Assembly (NCBI RefSeq): GCF_021215455.1 | Contig: NZ_JAJPWV010000006.1 | Location: forward strand, 1-64,000 | Direction: 5' to 3' | DNA length: 64,000 nt | Source: Mucilaginibacter roseus | GTDB taxonomy: Bacteria; Bacteroidota; Bacteroidia; Sphingobacteriales; Sphingobacteriaceae | Shown: positions 60,244 to 64,000 of the stretch, piece after piece | How the letters are laid out: each line of letters opens with the position of its first letter | Numbering within the stretch: position 1 is the first letter of the stretch | Translations under genes and position numbers: made by a program | The notes under the pieces: model-generated | What the model was told of the DNA's origin: nothing | The model's database searches: none | What the model saw: only the letters and a program-made list of their open reading frames with translations

Positions 60244-60876
60244 ATGAGAAAATTAATATATGCAGGGCTGGTGTTGTTCCTGCTTGCAGGGTTGAGTGCC
60301 TGCTCAAATTACCGCTACTATACCGCTGCCAAAAACAAAACTAACTTAAGCGCATACCGCAGTTTTGCTTTTGTGGAAGCACCAAAACCAAGCAATAATC
60401 CACGTAAGATTTACGCTAACGACATTGCCGATGCCAATATTAAAGATGCCGCCATTGAGGCGTTAAAAGCGAAAGGGCTTGTTGAGCAACCTGCGCAGCC
60501 TGACCTGTTGGTTAATTATACAACCATGACCGGCCGTGGCTACAAAACCAACTACTATGGTGGTGGTTGGGGCGGCTGGGGTTATCCGGGCTTTGGCTGG
60601 GGCTGGGGCGGATGGGGTGGCTGGGGCTACCGTCCGTTTTATGGCGGCGGCTGGGGTTGGGGCGGCTGGGGCGGCGGCGGTTTCGCCGAACGCGTTCCTT
60701 ACCGTGAAGGCACCGTTATTATTGACCTGATTGACCGCAAAACCGGTAAAATGGTGTGGCGCGGTTATGGGGTAGGTGAGGTGCGCAACCCGCAAAAAGC
60801 CATTAACGATTTGCCAAAAGTAGTAAGCGGTATAATCGAAAAGCTTGATCTGAACAATTCGCAACGTAAATCATAA
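60244..60876 (+). CDS. DUF4136 lipoprotein with Gly/Trp-rich insertion
   Basis: 210 aa, lipoprotein at C20 (LAGLSAC). DUF4136 pattern: LSAYRSFAFVEAPK after the anchor, IKDAAIEALKAKGLVEQPAQPDLLVNY in the middle, then GTVIIDLIDRKTGKMVWRGYGVGEV and a closing IIEKLDLN. Between these halves lies an unusual insertion at about 100-145, almost purely Gly, Trp, Tyr, Phe and Pro in GGWGGWG-type repeats. The family is of envelope lipoproteins without known function. The Gly/Trp loop could bind membranes or polysaccharide. Confidence 0.82.
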   Translation: MRKLIYAGLVLFLLAGLSACSNYRYYTAAKNKTNLSAYRSFAFVEAPKPSNNPRKIYANDIADANIKDAAIEALKAKGLVEQPAQPDLLVNYTTMTGRGYKTNYYGGGWGGWGYPGFGWGWGGWGGWGYRPFYGGGWGWGGWGGGGFAERVPYREGTVIIDLIDRKTGKMVWRGYGVGEVRNPQKAINDLPKVVSGIIEKLDLNNSQRKS

Positions 60877-60896
60877 TTTACGAATAAGCACTTACA

Positions 60897-60927
60897 AAAA
60901 ACGCCCGCTTCAATAGCGGGCGTTTTT
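60897..60927. terminator. Bidirectional terminator between convergent genes
   Basis: Perfect 13-bp stem AAAAACGCCCGCT/AGCGGGCGTTTTT (60897-60909 and 60915-60927) with A- and T-runs built in, so it can terminate both directions. Confidence 0.85.
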
Positions 60928-60929
60928 GT

Positions 60930-61223
60930 TTATTCTACTTTATCGCGTAATTGCTCTTTTGGCACATATACGCGTTTACCTTTTTTGTTGATGTAGTAAT
61001 AGGCCGAGTTTTTATCGATAAAGATGGTTTCGTTATTTGGGCCGGCTTTGCCATCGTATTTTTTGTCGACTACCGATGAGGCGCCTTTAGAAGCTACCTC
61101 TGCCGTTTTGTTGCCTACTTTTTTGGCCGTTTTTTTAACGTCCTGACCTACACTTTGCGCATGGCTGTATGAGGCGGCAAATAAGCCTACCGCTACTATA
61201 GCGGCTTTTACTATATTTTTCAT
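60930..61223 (-). CDS. Small exported basic protein
   Basis: 97 aa with a signal peptide (about 1-22, ending SHAQ). The mature part is Lys/Val/Asp-rich: an N-terminal helix (VGQDVKKTAKKVGNKTAEVASKG) and a short C-terminal domain with DKNSAYYYINKKGKRVYVPKE that resembles a small beta-hairpin. I know similar proteins in Mucilaginibacter-type genomes but no function. Monocistronic. Confidence 0.65.
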   Translation of the reverse strand: MKNIVKAAIVAVGLFAASYSHAQSVGQDVKKTAKKVGNKTAEVASKGASSVVDKKYDGKAGPNNETIFIDKNSAYYYINKKGKRVYVPKEQLRDKVE

Positions 61224-61303
61224 GGTATCAGATAATTAAGTTGATTAATCAGCTCAATTTCTCTGCCAAATTACTTTTTACTTACCGCGATTACTGAGCT
61301 GTG

Positions 61304-61816
61304 TTAATCAGGTATAACTACGGGAGTAATCTTTCTTTCAAAATCATTCCACAAGGTTTTACCCTTAACCTCCTGCCGATGATAGAATATCTTGCTATGA
61401 TAATTGCCTGGGCCAATACCCATACCATATGCATCGTTTTGCTTTAGTGACTTTTGTAGTTTATTTATGAACGCCTTTATCCTTTTGTCCGGTTCTTTTG
61501 CTATTACTCTTAAACTGAGCATTTCCAGTTCTTCGTTTGTTGACCTGCCGCCCTTTACCTCAATCGCATACGTAAAAAAATTGTCGTTGTAAAAGCTCTG
61601 ATGCTGTTTTTTATCAAAAGGCTCAGCGGTGATAAATACATTTACGCGGTTTTGCGCTTTAAATAATTTTTCGTCAGCAGTGTCCAAAAGCACTGGAACT
61701 TTTTGGTTAGCACCAACTGGTTTAGCGTAAACATATAACCTGTTAGATTTTATTAGTAGCTCTGCATCTTTAAGTAAGATCGCTATCGGTACGAAAATGT
61801 TAATAAGGCTTGCCAT
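61304..61816 (-). CDS. Hypothetical protein
   Basis: 170 aa. The first 20 residues are hydrophobic enough for a weak membrane anchor (MASLINIFVPIAILL). The rest is mixed alpha/beta with NDNFFTYAIEVKGGRS (about 90-105) and RIKAFINKLQKSLKQ (about 123-137). No family is recognised. It stands between the small basic protein and gpsA on the same strand, 65 bp from the latter's stop, so co-transcription with gpsA is possible. Confidence 0.6.
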   Translation of the reverse strand: MASLINIFVPIAILLKDAELLIKSNRLYVYAKPVGANQKVPVLLDTADEKLFKAQNRVNVFITAEPFDKKQHQSFYNDNFFTYAIEVKGGRSTNEELEMLSLRVIAKEPDKRIKAFINKLQKSLKQNDAYGMGIGPGNYHSKIFYHRQEVKGKTLWNDFERKITPVVIPD

Positions 61817-61881
61817 GACAATTTAAGCTGGTGTTCAGAGTAAAAAGTGTGATAAGCTGACGTTTGTTTGCTTTATGCGGA

Positions 61882-62889
61882 TCAACTTAACTTTTCGGCT
61901 AAATTTTTCATCTCCAATACCGGCGATTTTTTTTGGTACAGGATGCTGTAAACCGCATCGCAAATAGGCATAGCTACCTTATGCTGCTTGTTTACCTGGT
62001 GCAGGCAATTTATGGCATAATACCCCTCGGCAACCATGTTCATCTCTAGCTGGGCTGATGTTACGGTGTAGCCCTTGCCTATCATATTACCAAAGGTGCG
62101 GTTGCGGCTAAATTGTGAGTAAGCGGTTACCAACAGATCGCCCAGGTAGGCGCTCTCTTTAATGTCGCGGTCAATAGGATGTACCGCGTCCAAAAAGTTT
62201 TTAAGCTCTTTTATGGCGTTTGATATCAACACTGCCTGAAAGTTATCGCCATAACCCACGCCGTGGCAAATACCGCTGGCAATGGCATATATGTTTTTCA
62301 ATACGGCGGCGTATTCGGTACCGTATATATCGTCGGACACGATGGTTTTCAGGTATCGGTTGCTGATCATACCAGCAAATTCGGCGGCCAGTTCTGTATC
62401 CTGGGATGCTATGGTTAAGTAGGAGAGCTTTTCCAGTGCCACTTCTTCAGCGTGGCATGGCCCGCTGATCACGATGATATCACGGGCGGGTATCATGCAG
62501 TGCTGCTGCAAAAATTCGCCGATGATTTGGTTCTCATCCGGAACGATGCCTTTGATGGCCGAGATGATCTTTTTACCCCTTAGGTCATCAGGCGTTATAC
62601 CTTTCAATGCTTCCTTCAAAAATGCCGCCGGTACATTTAGCAGCACCATATCGGCTTCGCTGATGATATATTTTATATCAGTAGATATATTTTCGGCCGG
62701 TACCTTTATTTCAACCGAGCTTAAATAGTTAGGGTTATGCCTGAATTTGTGGATGTGCTCAACCGCTTCGGGGTTACGCATCCACCAGTATATCTCTTTG
62801 GGAGTGGCGTTATCACTCAGCATTTTGATGTTTGCTGTAGCCCAGCTGCCACCGCCAATAACCGCTATTTTTTTAGGTTGCTTTTGCAT
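61882..62889 (-). CDS. gpsA: Glycerol-3-phosphate dehydrogenase (NAD(P)+)
   Basis: 335 aa from the ATG at 62889 (MQKQPKKIAVIGGGSWATAN). That start places the dinucleotide-binding GGGSWATA loop at the normal distance from the N-terminus. An upstream frame of 19 residues lacks conservation. Other family segments are visible: AVLKNIYAIASGICHGVGYGDN and GDLLVTAYSQFSRNRTFG, the latter including the catalytic Lys region neighbours. It makes sn-glycerol 3-phosphate from dihydroxyacetone phosphate for phospholipid synthesis. Cytoplasmic. Confidence 0.93.
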   Translation of the reverse strand: MQKQPKKIAVIGGGSWATANIKMLSDNATPKEIYWWMRNPEAVEHIHKFRHNPNYLSSVEIKVPAENISTDIKYIISEADMVLLNVPAAFLKEALKGITPDDLRGKKIISAIKGIVPDENQIIGEFLQQHCMIPARDIIVISGPCHAEEVALEKLSYLTIASQDTELAAEFAGMISNRYLKTIVSDDIYGTEYAAVLKNIYAIASGICHGVGYGDNFQAVLISNAIKELKNFLDAVHPIDRDIKESAYLGDLLVTAYSQFSRNRTFGNMIGKGYTVTSAQLEMNMVAEGYYAINCLHQVNKQHKVAMPICDAVYSILYQKKSPVLEMKNLAEKLS

Positions 62890-62946
62890 TACAATTAAAA
62901 TGTGCCGCCGGTAAAAATGTTTTACCACAAAAAAGCGGAGGGACAA

Positions 62947-63273
62947 ATTAATGAAATATAATTGAGAGGTAGAAAGGACTTTTATTATGAGGTGCTACAA
63001 GACCTAAAGCGATCAAAAGAAAGAAAAATCGCCGGCTGTTTAATTTTCTTTGAAAGGCAGTGTTTCCTTAGTGCTATCCGAAAACTAAGAGGCCGGAGGG
63101 ATTGGTTATTTATAGTTTGTGCTTTGGTTTTTAATTAAAATTTCTTGTCATCTCGAGGAAGGAGAGATCTGTCTGCGTTTTTTTTAAAACGGACCGATTT
63201 CTCCTTCTACATGGTTCAAAATGACAAAACTTTATTCAAAATCCTTCCCCAAGGGGGAGGATTTTGGTGGGGT
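62947..63273. other. 327-bp intergenic region with repeat element
   Basis: No coding frame of note. From 63145 onward it holds the REP-like element listed separately and an imperfect AAATCC(T)TCCCC/GGGG(G)AGGATTT hairpin at 63238-63262, which could end the pgi transcript. In 62990-63140 I see nothing recognisable. Confidence 0.5.
63145..63227. repeat. REP-like interspersed element (degenerate copy)
   Basis: Outer arms TTGTCAT/ATGACAA (63145-63151 and 63221-63227) and inner arms GAAGGAGAGATCTGTC / GACCGATTTCTCCTTC (63158-63173 and 63192-63207) pair imperfectly around a T-rich centre. The left half shares the layout GTCAT-nn-CGAGG-nA-nGA of the element at 17102-17189, so both appear to be one family. 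Confidence 0.6.

Positions 63274-64000
<727 letters not shown>

Noticed and set aside
60463..60864. A 133-codon Ala/Pro-rich frame antisense to the DUF4136 gene
   Set aside because: Its odd composition is simply the complement of the Gly/Trp repeat; the plus-strand gene has a lipoprotein signal and family motifs.

Overview
The window looks like a chromosomal segment of a member of the Bacteroidota, most likely the Sphingobacteriaceae (Mucilaginibacter or Pedobacter type). This rests on the following. There is a complete SusC/SusD-type starch locus, and a two-component system built like the hybrid systems of this phylum. There is a gliding-motility lipoprotein of the GldB type, many lipoproteins with short lipoboxes, and several promoters with the TAnnTTTG -7 box. 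The genus is an inference.

Layout. 1-3.2 kb: a DUF4256 gene, an AT-rich two-gene restriction-modification-like module (DNA methyltransferase plus a nuclease with a D/E...QxK motif), and two identical tandem tRNA-Glu genes. 3.4-10.3 kb: a tightly packed seven-gene run made of guanine deaminase, a DUF427 protein, a MerA/glutathione-reductase-like flavoprotein, an ABC ATPase, a permease/binding-protein fusion, EgtB and EgtD. I read this as an ergothioneine uptake and biosynthesis operon. The binding domain of the fusion has its two halves in swapped order compared with OpuCC-type proteins, and the flavoprotein is a candidate ergothioneine-disulfide reductase. 10.3-14.3 kb: a sensor kinase and a response regulator that together match one hybrid two-component protein split over two overlapping genes. 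14.5-26.7 kb: a LacI regulator, assorted envelope and housekeeping genes (YbaB, a serine hydrolase, fumarase, an S1/P1 nuclease, a low-molecular-weight tyrosine phosphatase) and a tandem of three TPR paralogues, the third broken by a one-base frameshift.

26.7-34.7 kb: a Lys/Met-rich mini-protein, glgA-glgC for glycogen synthesis, recQ and a large secreted M14 peptidase. 34.9-50.7 kb: a starch/maltodextrin utilisation locus with an MFS transporter, a SusR-like regulator, a neopullulanase (SusA-like), SusC, SusD, a SusE-like lipoprotein, a GH31 alpha-glucosidase and a SusG-like GH13 lipoprotein. A strong intrinsic terminator sits inside the locus after the SusE gene, and a weaker hairpin sits between susA and susC. 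50.8-64 kb: a free-standing S74-type chaperone-domain protein, TerC, PgpA, heme oxygenase convergent with a bacteriophytochrome kinase, a PQQ-type sugar dehydrogenase, GldB, NadE, a Gly/Trp-rich DUF4136 lipoprotein, GpsA and the 3' part of pgi.

Together the genes describe an aerobic, polysaccharide-degrading soil or plant-associated bacterium. External starch is cut by the SusG-like enzyme, imported by SusCD and finished in the periplasm. GlgA/GlgC and Pgi link this to glycogen and glycolysis. Ergothioneine provides thiol-based redox protection, and BphP with heme oxygenase senses red light. All calls come from reading the sequence; no database search or structure prediction was run.
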